Counted from the stretch's first letter, positions 1-12,173 are shown. The stretch is 64,000 nt of DNA from Ehretia macrophylla (GCA_037974665.1 CM075778.1:14559001-14623000), one strand, 5' to 3'. Program-made: numbers and translations. Notes: a model not told the origin generated them from the sequence alone.

Positions 1-420
1 TCTCTGAGGGTGGTACCACGCGAGAGTAGGAACACTTTTCAATTCGATCATTTTCACATAGTGGCTAGCCTTGATCACAATTTCAATTTCTTATCTCTCC
101 CTATAGGGTACTCCGAATTGTATCCGAAATCTACGACCCAACTCTCTGAGGGTAGAGATCGCCAAGCGAGAGAGGGAATAGGACCATGATAGACATAGGA
201 GGACCGAAAATCCCTATTGTGCCTGAGGTTGGAACCTCCAATAACACACAAACATGCACAAGTATTCACGTAAGACACAATCGATATTTGTACAATTTAT
301 GATCATGCACCTTGATAAACACGTAGGTGGAAAGCAACAAAAAAGGTCGTCTCTGTACAAGTATCTTTAAAAATTGGAGATATTAATACAAGCAGACAAT
401 TAATACAAGCAGGCAATTAA
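1..420 (-). repeat. Ty3/gypsy LTR fragment (same family as 2998-5473)
   Basis: Read on the minus strand this stretch matches about 4420-4900 of the plus-strand solo LTR. Shared blocks are the GTCGTAGATTTCGGATACAAT box (106-150 here, 4703-4745 there), the CTTGTGCATG block and the GACGACCTTTTTTGTTG block. It is therefore a minus-strand copy of the same LTR family, cut by the window edge. Homology fades to the right of about 400, so the right limit is approximate. No coding potential is visible. Confidence 0.6.
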
Positions 421-1540
421 TACAAGCAGGTAAGACAGTAACTCATTATTATCGCTTAAAATGATAAAATTTCATGTAATGACACTTTGCAGTAGTTAAT
501 TGTAAACATATATTATAGTTTCAAGCAATAAAGAATTATAGCCTTTACTAACTCAACAACCTTACTGGATAAGATAAGACAGTTCAGGAAGAAAAATGTG
601 TCCTCTAGGCTTATTTCATTAAAAGATTAAGACAGGTTCCTTCAAATATGCGTTTGTGTTGGTTTCAAACAAGGTGAGTTATCTCTTAGTGCTTCTTGTA
701 AATGGACCGATGGTCAAAGCTAACTCTTATCCTCAATAATTAAACTTACTAATTTAATACCCAATTTTTAAATAAGCCTATGTAAACATTTTTAACTTTT
801 AATCCATTTATTAGTATCACTTTCCTATTTTAAGTATGTAATCACATCTATTTCATTTCTACATAAGTACCCCTAGAAGACATACCTATAATTAAATTGA
901 AAATTCCTTTATGTAGTATGCTCACATATTTTGCCTGCAATATTGAAATAAGTGCCTCATCATCTAGTTCAGATAAGCCTATTAATCGTCTCACTTCAAC
1001 TTATTCATACAATATAATAAATATTCCCAGATGCTATTCTTAAACATGCACAACAAACTCTCTCACGAATGGCCTATCCATATCGCAGGACTATCTCATT
1101 CTATTGGTTTCAGGTAGCTTAGGTATCTCACCAAAATGTTTTACTTCGGCTTAATAAAGATAGAGTGAACTAATCTTGACGTATAATAATAACCTTCATG
1201 TCAATTAACCATCTCACAGTTCATACATGAAATCCTCTTCACATAACTTCATACAGTTAATATTCTTTCTTTTTAATTATAACCCTATGACAAATATATG
1301 AAACATATATACGAATGCTTAGTTAAAATTTCTTCACCTGGTTATAAAGGAATACAAACTAAGCTAGGTTTTGCATGCACCAATGTGATTATCATTTGCC
1401 ACCTTCACAGACCAATATTTCACCTCTTTTCATTCTCTTCCTCGAATTAGCATCTTTAACTTCATTTCTTTCTTTTCCCCTTCAATTACTGCTCTTATTA
1501 TGTTAAGATATTAGTCAAATTAAAGCTCATCTCTAGTCCC
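421..1540. other. AT-rich stretch, nothing recognised
   Basis: No ORF of note, RNA gene or clear repeat was found. Three short direct copies of a TTAATACAAGCAG motif lie at the left edge, about 382-433. The stretch may include the decayed 5' half of the flanking minus-strand LTR, but I could not align it. Confidence 0.3.
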
Positions 1541-1855
1541 ACTTCTATTGACTTAGTATATATATTAAATACAAATTATATTTCATCTTAAATATTTCTA
1601 AAATGGCACAATTGAAAAATGCATTTAAAAGATATTTGAAAAATAAATAATGAGTTTTTCATCATCTTTTGCAAAAATAAGCGTTTTATTTTAATCATAG
1701 GTAAATATAAGCTTATGAATATTAGTGATCCTCAAAATTTAGTCTACTAAATATATAGTATAAGTTAGATAGTATTATTATTACTATTTTTGGCTAAAAC
1801 AACTAAAAATAACTAAGTAAATTAAGTTGACTTTGTTGTCTTCCATTGACCCTTT

Positions 1856-1865
1856 GCTTATAAGA
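1856..1865 (+). promoter_or_regulatory. Probable LTR TATA box
   Basis: GCTTATAAGA lies about 220 nt upstream of the GGTGAG box at 2077-2082. The same spacing is seen in five other gypsy LTRs of the window. Position and context suggest the RNA polymerase II promoter of the LTR; activity is inferred. Confidence 0.45.
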
Positions 1866-2786
1866 TGAAAACACACATTAAAACAAGCCAAAAACACCAC
1901 ACAAACATATACAAAACCGTGAGTTCAAGGAGGAGGAAGAAGAAGAACATTTTCAAGATTTTTCAAAGCATTTTTCACATAAAAACTTCATTTCAAAGCC
2001 AAATCACTTCATTCAAAGCTTGAAATTGTTTGTTGGGCACATATTCTACCTATTCCTAGCATTACTTTGGATCAAAGGTGAGAGAAAAATTTAGATCTAG
2101 AAATTAAAGTTTACATAGAAATTCTATAACTACATATTTAATGGATGTTTTTTTAATCTGTCTTTAGATTATTGCTAGATAAGTGTTGTAGACTAAGTTG
2201 AATTATAGCCATTTCGATCCGTAGTAGTGTGTATTTTTATTTTCCAAGTATTAAAATGATGATTTGGCTTATTTCTTGAATAATTATAGTTGTAGTAGTT
2301 GAAATTGAGTTGTAGTTGCTTCTATATTCTTGTTAATTGTTGTGTAGTAATGTTGTAATGCCAAATTTTCATTTTGAGTGCCATGTTAAAAAGTCCAAAA
2401 ATTCAGCCTTGTATGCATTGCCAATTTAGACTTGTTGGGCTTGTTTTGGTTAGCTTTTGGGTTGTATTAGAAATGGTTTATGTACTTGCATTAATGGTTG
2501 AAAGATAGAAAGAAGTTCGGGGGTTATTGGGTTTCCAGATTGTAAGTTATGATGTTTAGAAGTTTGTGGACTTCTTTGAAATATCTAAGTGTTCTCTTTA
2601 ATTATTTGATAGTGTTTATGTAGTGGATATTTGAGTAGATTCGAGTTTGAAAGCATGTTAAAATATGTGTTGAGTTGGATGGCCTACTTTGTCATTTAAC
2701 TTAAGTGTTTGAATTGTATAGTTGTTGATTGTTTAAATACTGTTTAATTGATTGTTGAAATATTGTTTAATTGATTGTTGATTATT

Positions 2787-2945
2787 GAAGTGTCGGGAGT
2801 CAGGCAACTTACCTTGTTGGTCTCTCGGGATATCAATGTCAAGTGTTGTGCCGGGAGTCAGACAACTTTCCTTGTTGTTCTCACGGGATATAAATGTCAA
2901 GTGTTGTGTCGGGAGATAAGCAACCTTCAAAGTTGTTCTCTCAGT
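2787..2945 (+). repeat. Triplicated hairpin unit inside the LTR
   Basis: Three imperfect tandem units of about 50-55 bp each read as (T/C)CGGGAG, then a CAAC...GTTG stem, then CTC(T/A)CGGGAT or similar. A single copy of the same hairpin lies at the equivalent place in the relative at 23705-26006 (about 24605-24645, minus strand). The array is a local expansion of a conserved LTR stem-loop. It contains no ORF of interest. Confidence 0.6.
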
Positions 2946-2997
2946 ATGTTAAGTGTCAAATGTCTATTGTTGTTGTAAGTCATGATAGTGTTGTGTC

Positions 2998-5473
2998 TGT
3001 AAAGCCTTATATCGTGACCAAGTAAAACTTTTCAGCTGCTTACAAGAGTATGCATGATTTTCTTTAACTTCTTCGGCCATTTCAGCTGTTTTCCCGATTT
3101 TAAGGGTTTGGTCCGGAAAAGGAGTTTCACTTCGGGGCCAATTATAGGAAAATCAAGACCCCGCCGCGAAAAAAGGGGCATACGCCATTGGGTTTCCTTT
3201 AACTTGTACAACTTAATGGCGAAGTTTGGTAAAATTACATCCCGGCCCGAAAATACAAAAATCGAGAACATTTGTACATGAAAAGGGCAAAAAAAGGAAC
3301 GTTGGTGCTACTCCCTGGGAGTGACACGTGTCTCGAGATACATGTCATGCATGCATGGACATGCAACGCATGCGTGCCACGTGGAGGGATATGTGTCCCA
3401 TGTGGCCAACCATGATTGGTTGGCCAACGAGGGAGGGACACGTGTTCCCCCTATGTCGGCCTTGAGGGCCTATATAAGGGGGTCACTTGACCCCTTGAAA
3501 TCAAACGGGCAGACAATTTTTCTCTGGTTCGGTTTCATTAAATTATATCGATTTAGTTTAGTTAACGTTCCGAAAGTTTCAAAATCGATCCAAGTCTTCT
3601 CCAATTTTCAGCATTTTGAGGCAAGGGTTTTATTGCTTTACTTATTTATGGTATCTACACGTTGTTAGTATATCCTTGTTATGCTTAAATTTGTCCAGTT
3701 AATTGCTAATGTATACTCCTGATTTATCTGATAGTTTTAGCATAAGGTAAGCAGAGATGTTGCCCAAATATTTTCAGAAATGTTATACATGTTATTTGCA
3801 TGCCGTCATAGTGCCCAATTTATACTTGGAAATTGCTTTATTATAGCTGTTACTTTGCCGAAATTGCTTTAACTTAAGATATGCATTAACGGTACTATTT
3901 GGGCTGTGGTTATAGAAAGAGACGTGTATGAAATTCGACTAGGAAAGGTTTGTTAATTTGAATATTTCTATTTGTAATACCTAATATAAATTGAAGGTTT
4001 AGGATTTATTGGGTACTCACAAGATACTTTAGAAATTATTAATCTCACTAGCTTACACTTACTATGAAATTCAATAGATGTTCTTATACTCGAATTAACT
4101 ACATACTATATTGTTACAAGAGTTAGGATTAAATGAAAGGATGTACTATTAATAAGTCTAACAATTGGACTAGAAATTATAAGTTAGATGAACCGAAATA
4201 CAAGTTTAGGTTCCGAAAATTAGGTATTATTATACTGTAATGATTAGCTCAGCTAAATAAGATTACCGGGAAATATGATACTTACTGAACCTTGCATTTA
4301 TTTGGACGACAACATGTGTATAGCTAACTACTTTTGCTATTAATTATCAACTGAGATAAAGTTTATGGAATGTTCAAGTGACAACAATGAGTTCAATTCA
4401 ATGTCTACTTTCACAAACCCCTATTATACTCTGAATTGCCAAGAAAATGTTTATTACTTGCCCGGGACAACCACTTTAGTTGGTCCCCATATGATCTGTG
4501 TGTGTTCTATGACTACTTGTGCATGCCTGTGTGCTCTTGAAATTGGGGGTGGCAACCTCAGGCCTAATAGCTTGCACGAATGCCAGGCGACATAGGGCCT
4601 GTTGGTGCTCCCGTGCCTATTGTGGTCCTATTCCCTCTTCTCGCCTGTGACCCCTACCGCCCTTGGAGAGTTTCTCTCGCTTGGGACCAGGTCCGCCCTC
4701 GGAGATGTTGGGTCGTAGATTTTGGATACAATCTGAAGTATCCTCTTGGAAGAGATAAGAAGTTGGATTTGTGATCAAGGTTGGCCACCTCATGAAATGA
4801 TCGAATTTTACTGTGTGTTTAAGTACTCTCACTTGGGACCACTACCGCCCTTGGAGAGTTTCTCTCGCTTGGGACCAGTACCGCCCTCAGAGAGGAAAGA
4901 CTGTCTGTCTTTATGACACTACTGTTATTGATACATGATTCAAATAAGATAGAAATCTCTACCGGTTATCACATGTTATTGTATTTTAACATTTACCATA
5001 TATGAATAATTTGTTACTAACACCGTACGTGAATTGCATCATGATTTGCAAAAGAGACCGACTAGAGATGTGTTCAAAACTCTTCTATTCCATCCTCACT
5101 AAGCTTCCCCAGAGCTCACCCTCTTTACAGGTACAACTTAGCTTGATATGGGTTGACATTATAATTACGTGCTCGAGGTTCCTCGCCTGTCATGTTTCGA
5201 TCCAAGTTGTAAAAGTTAGAGTTTGTTTGTATTACTCTCGGGTAGAAGGGTAGCTGTGCTAAAACCCTAGTTTATATGATCGCCGGGTACTTATCGGATC
5301 TCAGATGATGTAACACCCTTTGTACTTAATTTATTGTATAAAAGATTATTATTAGATAGTTTTCTGTATTTTCTTTCTCTTAAGGTTACAGTTAATTATT
5401 TATATGAGACCGCAGCAACAGTGGACATGGACTTTGACCTAGTCTTGAGAAGGGCCAGGTTGGGGTCATTATA
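2998..5473 (+). mobile_element. Solo LTR of a Ty3/gypsy element inside another LTR
   Basis: The unit begins TGTAAAGCC and ends GGGGTCATTATA. It is flanked by GTGTC (2993-2997) and GTGGC (5474-5478), a 5-bp duplication with one mismatch. No primer site or polypurine tract adjoins it. Inside are a TATA box at 3471, the GTCGTAG box at 4703-4745 and a degraded CCTCACT hairpin near 5091-5122. The flanking LTR is collinear with its relative across this insertion, which supports a later insertion followed by LTR-LTR recombination. Confidence 0.6.
3325..3479 (+). promoter_or_regulatory. LTR promoter: three G-boxes, a palindrome and a TATA box
   Basis: Three CACGTG G-boxes lie at 3325-3330, 3378-3383 and 3439-3444. 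A perfect 9-bp inverted repeat with a TGAT loop lies at 3404-3425, and TATATAAGG at 3471-3479. The block is much richer in GC than its surroundings. In plants G-boxes bind bZIP and bHLH factors and are common in ABA-, light- and stress-responsive promoters; activity of this LTR is inference. Confidence 0.55.
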
Positions 5474-6356
5474 GTGGCACTTCAGGAGGCATCCCGGGTT
5501 GCTGGGACAGTTATCATGTGCTAATCCCTATCTCATGGGGTTGGAGAGTGCCATGTAGTGTAGGTCTAGAATAAGGTACCTTAGGAATGTATAAGTGGGC
5601 GTTGAGAAATTGGTTAACATTGAAACGACATATGGAGCTATATCAACAAGTGTAGTATCCTTATTGATTGTTTACTTCTATTATTGTATTTGTATTGTTA
5701 TTAATGTTTATTGTGTGTTCATTGCTCCTAGGATGGTTTCCCAAGTGGTAAAGAAAATATTTCCAAAACATCTTTCGAATCCTCACTGAGCTTTGTTATA
5801 TATAAGTTCATTCTCATTCGTTTATTCATCAGGTGTAATTGAGCCAGATTTTGGGTACGTCCCTCAAGAAGCTGAGAATGTGCCTTTTGTTGAGGTGTCA
5901 TATGTGCCAGAGTCTTGTCCATGATATCTTGGCCAGAGTTCTCTTTTTGTTGTCTTATATGTTAGAACAAGTTATATTGTATTTACTCTGAAGTTTTTGT
6001 TGTATAAGATGTTATAAAGATAGTGAAAAATATAATGCTAGCTTAGTTGTCTTACTTTGGATTATAAGTTGTTTGCTAGTCCAGTTTTATATCTATTATG
6101 CATATGTATAATATAGCTTGTGGTATATTGTTGAAACAGAGGCGTATGACTTGTGGTTGGAATGGTGTACAGTTGTTTAATGTATTATGTGGAATGGTGA
6201 TGAATGGTTGTAGAGTTGTTGTTAATATTTGGAGTTGGTTGTGTGATGTTACAAAGAGTTGGTTTAGAGTCATGATGTCTATATTATAAACGTTATATTG
6301 CTGAAATTTCATTGCGTCCTGACTGATCGTAAGTGGGGTCGAGTTGGGGCATGACA
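5474..6356 (+). repeat. Ty3/gypsy LTR, 3' part (continues 1541-2997)
   Basis: From about 5630 this aligns with the reverse complement of 23705-24370 (shared ATTGTATTTGTATTGTT and CTCACTGAGCTTTGTTATATATAA blocks). It ends GAGTTGGGGCATGACA at 6356, matching the terminal block of the relative at 23705. The conserved hairpin is at 5788-5809. No primer-binding site follows. Confidence 0.65.
5788..5809 (+). other. Conserved LTR stem-loop (CCTCACTGAGC type)
   Basis: GAGCTT pairs with AAGTTC (one G-U pair) after the invariant lead CCTCACT. The relative at 24212-24233 has GAGCTT/AAGCTC, so the change preserves pairing in RNA. Confidence 0.5.
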
Positions 6357-7646
6357 TTTGTGGCTGTGTTGGTCGTTAGATTTTGGAAGATAACTACATC
6401 ACCATGTTCGTACTAGCGACTCACTTAAACTTTCTACGAAACATTTCCTCAAACCTTTGTGGCTATGTTGGAACGTATTCATTTTAAGTTTAATTAAATC
6501 CTAGGATGGTGGAGGACTTTAGTAAAACATATTTTACAGATCTAAAATAAGTTTGCACATAGGGAGTTTTGTTTGTTTGTTAAGGTCTCACTTTGCACAT
6601 TAGTTCATTTATAAGCAAATATCACATATAGAAAACGAATGAACACATATGCATGAATCATATATTAAGATCTCATAGTGCATACAAAGCTACTTAAAGC
6701 ATATAAAATAGCATGCATGCACCACAAATGAATGGTGGATCATGGACTTGGGCCAAGAATAAGGAAATAAGACTATCCTAAAATACATCTAATGCCTTCA
6801 AGATCTTCTTCTTCCTTGGATTCTTCAAGTCATTCCAACTCCTTGGATGCCTTCAATGGTCTTCTTGCACTTCGTTTTGAAAGATTACAGATAGTCCTCA
6901 CTACATAATTCTCTCAATTACAAGAAAGTAAAATAAGACTTATCTCTCAATTACAAACCATTAAAATACCAAGTCCGTGATCTAGTTCACCATTCAATCA
7001 ATCAAACTTATAAAGCCAAGATCATGCATATCAACATGCAATCCAAGCTAGACAAGTAAACTACCAAATATCTTATGCATCACATACAAAAGATAACACA
7101 ACCATCTAATCTTTAACATCCATTGGCAACACCTTACCAATTTGTATGTAAACCAATAGATTCTGTGATTATAACACTTTATATCACTTGTACAAGTCAA
7201 GATTGATCATCATGGCAAGTACAAGCAAAAGAGCAACAACTTTTCAACCTTCACAATCCCAAGAAGACTCTCGGCCATGGCAAGGGAAAAATGCTCTTCA
7301 TTTATTTCTATGTTCCATCCTATACGACTATAATACACATGGAGTGGCACATTTCTCAAAAACCAACCTCAAGGCCAAAAAGAAATGACCAAGGCTAGGA
7401 GAAAAAGCTTTACTCACATGTTCCATGTTTCATCGTATACGACGTATAATACACATGAAGTGGCATATTTTTCAACCATCCAAAAGCCTAGTGTCTCTCG
7501 GCCATGCCAAGGGAAACGTATTCTACTTGCTCATTTCTCGAACCATCATAGACAATCATAGATCTTCACATGCATATGCTTAGAATCATGAGATAAGGCC
7601 ATTTTATATACTTTAAAGGTTAGATCTACGGCTATACATGTGATTT
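6357..7646 (-). repeat. Leader and internal remnant of a copia-type element (family A)
   Basis: On the minus strand this follows the primer site at 7647-7710 and matches pieces of the plus-strand copy at 19198-19640. An example is the TAATGTGCAAAGTGAG block at about 6590, matched at about 19438. A short frame at 7188-7388 has no recognisable homology. I see no gag or pol domain. The piece is cut at the left by the gypsy LTR that ends at 6356. Confidence 0.45.
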
Positions 7647-7710
7647 CATGGACTTTAGAAACCGTGGCTTTGATACCACATGGACTTTAGAAACCATGGC
7701 TCGGATACCA
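7647..7710 (-). repeat. Tandemly duplicated primer-binding site
   Basis: Two abutting 32-bp units (7647-7678 and 7679-7710) each read CATGGACTTTAGAAACC...GATACCA. On the minus strand each contains TGGTATC, followed by AAAGCCACGG in one unit and CGAGCCATGG in the other. These are variants of the initiator tRNA-Met primer site. The copy at 7679-7710 lies directly beside the LTR that starts at 7713. Confidence 0.6.
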
Positions 7711-7712
7711 CT

Positions 7713-10018
7713 TGAAAAGATCGTCTTTCGGAAACGTGTGATTCACAACATAATAGAGTTAAAGCGGAAGTGTTGAGCATTTTAAAAAATTTCAACATTA
7801 ACTTTTGTAATCACATGCATTTTCAAAGTAAAGTCCATGGTAATCAACATGCACCATATAATATATCAAATATACTATAAAGTAAATGAGAGATAAAACA
7901 GTATACCTCCCATTTATAGCCAAGAGAAGGTGGAATCACGACGGAGATGCTACGGCGTAGACAAGCTTCATTCACAAGTGCAAAGGCTCTAGATCGAAAC
8001 ACACAAGCATCCAAAGGTTATTTCTACAAACTAAGTTAATGTGCTAGCTACTTAGTAGTAGATCTAAGCTTGTATATAATTAGAAAGCAAAAAGAATAAC
8101 CCTTATCTTTTTTCGTGCTTTGGCTGAGAGCATCAAGGAAGAAGATATAGTTCTCTCCTGTAGATGGCCGAAATGATGATGGAAATAAGATAGTGTGGAC
8201 TAGCCTCTTTCACAAGTGTAAAGATTCTAGATCGATACACACGAGCTCCAAAAGCAAACTCCACCAACCGAGTAAATGTGCTAGCTTCCCGGTAGCAAAG
8301 GTAAGCAAGTATGTGCATGGAAGTGCAAAAGAAAATCACTCAAGTGATTATCTTACTTGGGCCAAGAAGTAGAGAACAAGAATGGTTAAGAGTATTTTCT
8401 TCTCTTGTTTTCTAGTGTTGACCGAAAATGTGAGAAAAAGATAGAGAGAATAAAAGACTTCTCTTCTCTTGCTTGTGTGGCTTGGCCAAAAATCTCTAGC
8501 ACAAAAAAGAAAACATGGCCTTTATATTATGTCTTGAGTTGTATAGGCTTGTGAAAAGTGGCATGTTATGTCTTCTCAAGACATCTTCCTTTTGCCAAGT
8601 TTCAATCATGCACACATTCAAGACATCTTCTTTTGTCAACTTGTTCTTTGTTCTTTAGTGTTTTGTCTTCTAGTGTTTCGTCTTCTAGTGTTTTGTCCAC
8701 TAGTGCAACTTGTCTTTTGTCTTTTAGTGTAAGTTGTCTTTTGTTTTCTAGTAAAGACTATTCAATATGTAATTCTAATCCCTATTAGAATAACTAATTG
8801 AAAATTGACCCATCTCTTTATTTACACTTTAGCCCCAATACTTTTCAGTATTTATACTTTGGCCCTAATACTTTTAATAATTATAATTTTGGCCCGTTAA
8901 CAATTAACGTTCCAAAAAGAATTACAAGCTCAATTAACTATTTATTCTTGATAGTCTTTATGTGTGTGACTTTTTAGATTCATAACCGTATAGCGATCAA
9001 GGACTATTAAACGCTGTTAATCTATTCCGGGAATGTCTCCGTCATTCACCGGAATACCCTCGCGTTCAAGAGTGACATACTAGCAACATACATATCATGA
9101 CAGTTTATACAGTAATGAAGTCCAACTCTTATGAATCTATTTATAGTCACAAATTAGCGTACAGTCCGATCCTTCAGTTAAATATATCTCCATCGAATGA
9201 GGACCATGAAACGATTAAGTCTTCTTGCTCGATTCTATGCATAGATCTATTCGGTGGAATGAGAAATGAAATTATGGAAAAATTCATTTCCATCATCTAT
9301 GCCCCGACCGAGGACTTCTACATTCAATCAACTGAAAACAGATCGCATAGGACATCGCCTCACATCGGAGGTTAACGGATCCTATCTTGACAATTACCTG
9401 TCGGCCTCTATATCACAAGACTAAAATGCGAGAAGCCATTGCTCACCTTGAATAAGGCGAGTTTTGTCCAAATGCTAGATTTAGCCTCTGATATATCCGA
9501 CAGCCATAATTTCTCAAGTCAGATGATTAATTTGCACAATTCGCAACGAATAACAAACTATTAATCCAAAGTCATGTAGTTTGTCATTCAGGTCACATTC
9601 AATGAACCGTTCCACTAGCGATCACTCATAGGTAAGTTAATTGCATCCTTGTGCTATTATGGCATAAGGCTCGCCACCCTTTATCATTAACATCCCTATG
9701 TTAATCAAAGGTAACTACATATGATAGTCTGTACTTGATTATTCTAGTCCCGATCAAATAATCTGAGGGCTATGAATTAGTTTGAATGTTTATCATATCG
9801 AATAAATATGCCAACGTATTCTAAACTCTTTTAAAATATATTTCTTTTCCGAAAAACATTAAGGACACATTCATATAAAAGAAGTGACGGAGAATATGAA
9901 CGTCACAAACAAGTCAATATGTAAACAAACATATAGATGTAAATGCTATTATGTACAAGTTAATGTCAAAATATCCCAAAATAGGTCATCTAACAATATA
10001 GCACTAGGGCATATCACC
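7713..10018 (-). repeat. Copia-type LTR (family A), minus strand
   Basis: The 3' end of the LTR (TCA on the minus strand) adjoins the primer site. Its body matches the plus-strand LTR pieces at 10520-11192 and 44385-44723. The 5' end is taken at about 10018, where the minus strand reads TGGTGATATGCCC, like the starts of plant copia LTRs (TGTTGGAAATATGCCC at 47434). Small frames inside, including 9097-9375, show no recognisable domain. Confidence 0.55.
7935..8360. repeat. Diverged tandem duplication within the copia LTR
   Basis: Two units of roughly 200-245 bp share CTTTCACAAGTG-type, CTAGATCGA(A/T)ACACAC and AATGTGCTAGCT blocks in the same order (about 7945-8110 and 8195-8360). They are diverged, which suggests an old expansion in the LTR. 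Confidence 0.5.
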
Positions 10019-10519
10019 AATAGTTTCAAATGCCCATTTTCAAATGGATTTTCAAGTAAATGTTTTCCAAAACCTCCCGTTCACCCTCTCATTGAGCCAG
10101 TTTAGCTCACCCCATTTTTTGAACATTTTAGGTGAGCCCGAGATTGAGTACATGCTACAAGAGAATGAAAGTGAACCATATGCTTAACTTGCTTGGATGA
10201 TATATATATTGTTTATGTAGTTTATGATGTAATGGAAGTCTCTTTTTGAATCATGTAATATATTTGGTTAAAGTTGTCCATTTTGAAGTCTATATGACTT
10301 TTGTTGTAAATATGGGATTTTATTTTAAGCATGTTCATAATGCTAGACTTATGCTAGACCGTTGTTACATTATGTTAGGAACAATGTATCTATTATGTTT
10401 GTATATTAAGCAGGTTTTCCAGGTTTATTTGTCATATGTGGCATATTACAGGCATTATAATATCCAAGTTCCGTCACGTCCGGATTTGGTTCTAGGTGGG
10501 GCCGGGTCAGGGCATGACA
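10019..10519 (+). repeat. Ty3/gypsy LTR, 3' end fragment
   Basis: The start aligns with the reverse complement of about 41935-42005 (TTTTCCAAAACCT...CGTTCACCC...CTCA). The fragment ends GGCCGGGTCAGGGCATGACA at 10519, a typical gypsy LTR terminus in this window. The conserved hairpin TGAGC/GCTCA lies at 10093-10109. No primer site follows. Confidence 0.55.
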
Positions 10520-11192
10520 TAATTAGTCTTCCAAATTAAAGATTCCATTTGCTTAGATGTAATTAAACCACATCATAATCTTAATAGTTAAGATTTGAAC
10601 ATATGGCCAATATTGCACAAGACATATATGATGAATATAATGTATAGGCAAAAATATATGTATGATATATATGTATATGTGTAAGATAGAAAATATCTTA
10701 GCCAAGCTTCTTGAGTAAGCTTTACACATAACACAAAAACAAGAGAAAAACAAAATAACATAACTTCTCTCTTCCTCCTTGAAAGTCACGGCCAATAGGG
10801 AAAAACAAGGAAGGAAAAATTGTTTCGCTTTCTCTTATGTAAAAGCTTAATTCTTCCATGGATTATGCTAGCACTAACATCCTAGAAGAAAAGGAAGATT
10901 GATCTTTTGCTTGTGTAGACCAACTAGAGCTCATGCAATTATGAGAGGTGTTGTCTTGCATCAAGTGACCAAAACTTGGTTTTCATGGCTTGTCTTCAAG
11001 AAGTATATCATATAGATGGCTCTTGATTATATATTCTAGCAATATATTGTGCTTATTATGTTTATTACATAACATCGAGACTAGGTTTTTATGATACATA
11101 TGCTAATGGATGTTGAGAAATTTTGATTTCTTGTCTTGGTTCCGCTAATTTCATGAGCTAGAATATGTATGCAATCCTAGTATGATCCTTCA
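10520..11192 (+). repeat. Copia-type LTR (family A), 3' part, plus strand
   Basis: It is collinear with 44385-44723 and with the reverse complement of the LTR at 7713-10018. The 3' end GATCCTTCA lies at 11192, directly before a primer site. It is truncated on the left by the gypsy LTR fragment. With 7713-10018 it forms an inverted pair around a 500-bp gypsy piece. Confidence 0.6.
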
Positions 11193-11194
11193 AG

Positions 11195-11209
11195 TGGTAT
11201 CAAAGTGGG
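11195..11209 (+). other. Primer-binding site (tRNA-iMet type)
   Basis: TGGTATCAAAGTGGG follows the LTR end by two bases. It is a variant of the canonical TGGTATCAGAGC and marks the 5' end of a plus-strand copia element. Confidence 0.6.
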
Positions 11210-12168
11210 TCTTTGATGCTTATGTGATTACATAATTTTTTACTCATGGTTCTAGCCTTTGAATGTTATAGGATTTGGATATACTTCAAGATATTCATGT
11301 ATGATGGATATTTAGTTGTATAGTATGAACTTTGAGTATATGTAAAGCCTGGATAGAATTATATAGGATATGAAAATATGTATGATATAAATTATGCATA
11401 CGGATTCTTACATGGAACGTGTTGATTTATGGGTTAGGGCCGAAATCTCACAAAGGCATTTGGGCTGATTTTTGCTCTAATTGATTTCATGATGGTTTAT
11501 GTTTAATCCAAGCTTTGCATGGATATAATAAGTGTTGTTATGCCTCAAAGATTCACATATGTTATATGGGTTATGTAAATTTATATGTGATATAATCTTA
11601 CATAAGTTGCAAAGTCATGAAACAAACTAATTTAGGGTGTTTGGGAGAAATCCCCTTTATTGGTTTCATGTGAGGTTTTATAATTAACCTATGCTTTGCA
11701 TGAGCGTAACAAGAGTTGTTATATCTCTAGAATCATATAAATCCTATTTATTTGTTAACATGAGATGTTTAAGAGCCAAAGTGTGAAAAATGAGTAATCT
11801 TGATGTATGAGATACATGTGAATATGGTAATTATATTTTAGTCTTTTGATGATTATGTACATGTTGCATGTTCTATTCTTTGTGATATTTTCTTGGCATG
11901 AAGACTGGATGATTAGTAATCTTTATGTATGAGATACATAAGTTGTGCTAGTTGCTTGTTTAGCTTTTAATAGCTTATTTATGATATCCATATTCTACGA
12001 TTTATGAGCTTATCTTTACATGGTGGATGTTGGATTTTGGATGGATCATGGACTTAGAAATGAATGGTTGAATGGTTGTAAATTCATGAGATAGCTTTGT
12101 AATTATAATTTATTCATTCATTTGTTAGTAATTGAAACGTAAATCTTATTTATAGTTTTACAAGTGAG
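11210..12168 (+). repeat. Copia leader, left of an inserted gypsy element
   Basis: AT-rich sequence after the primer site. Two degenerate direct repeats share a (G/T)ATTT(T/C)ATG...CTTTGCATG block (about 11480-11560 and 11640-11740). No gag frame is open. The sequence resumes at 19198 after the inserted element. Confidence 0.45.
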
Positions 12169-12173
12169 TGAAC
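12169..12173. other. Target-site duplication TGAAC, left copy
   Basis: TGAAC directly precedes TGTAACACC. The identical TGAAC follows the right LTR at 19193-19197. Confidence 0.85.

Larger units (their letters stand above)
1541..2997 (+). repeat. Ty3/gypsy LTR, 5' part (interrupted by a solo LTR)
   Basis: From about 1600 this is collinear with the minus-strand LTR at 23705-26006. Shared parts are the block before the TATA box, the GTTGACTTTGTTG region and the box ATTACTTTGGATCAAAGGTGAG (2061-2082), matched at about 25361-25390 on the other strand. The LTR resumes at 5474. Its true 5' terminus (TGTGAGACCC in the relative) is not visible, so the left limit is approximate. No primer site follows the 3' end at 6356, so it is a solo or truncated LTR. 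Confidence 0.6.

Noticed and set aside
3321-3668. 115-codon plus-strand frame across the G-box region
   Set aside because: It covers the promoter, palindrome and TATA box of a solo LTR and shows no protein-like composition.
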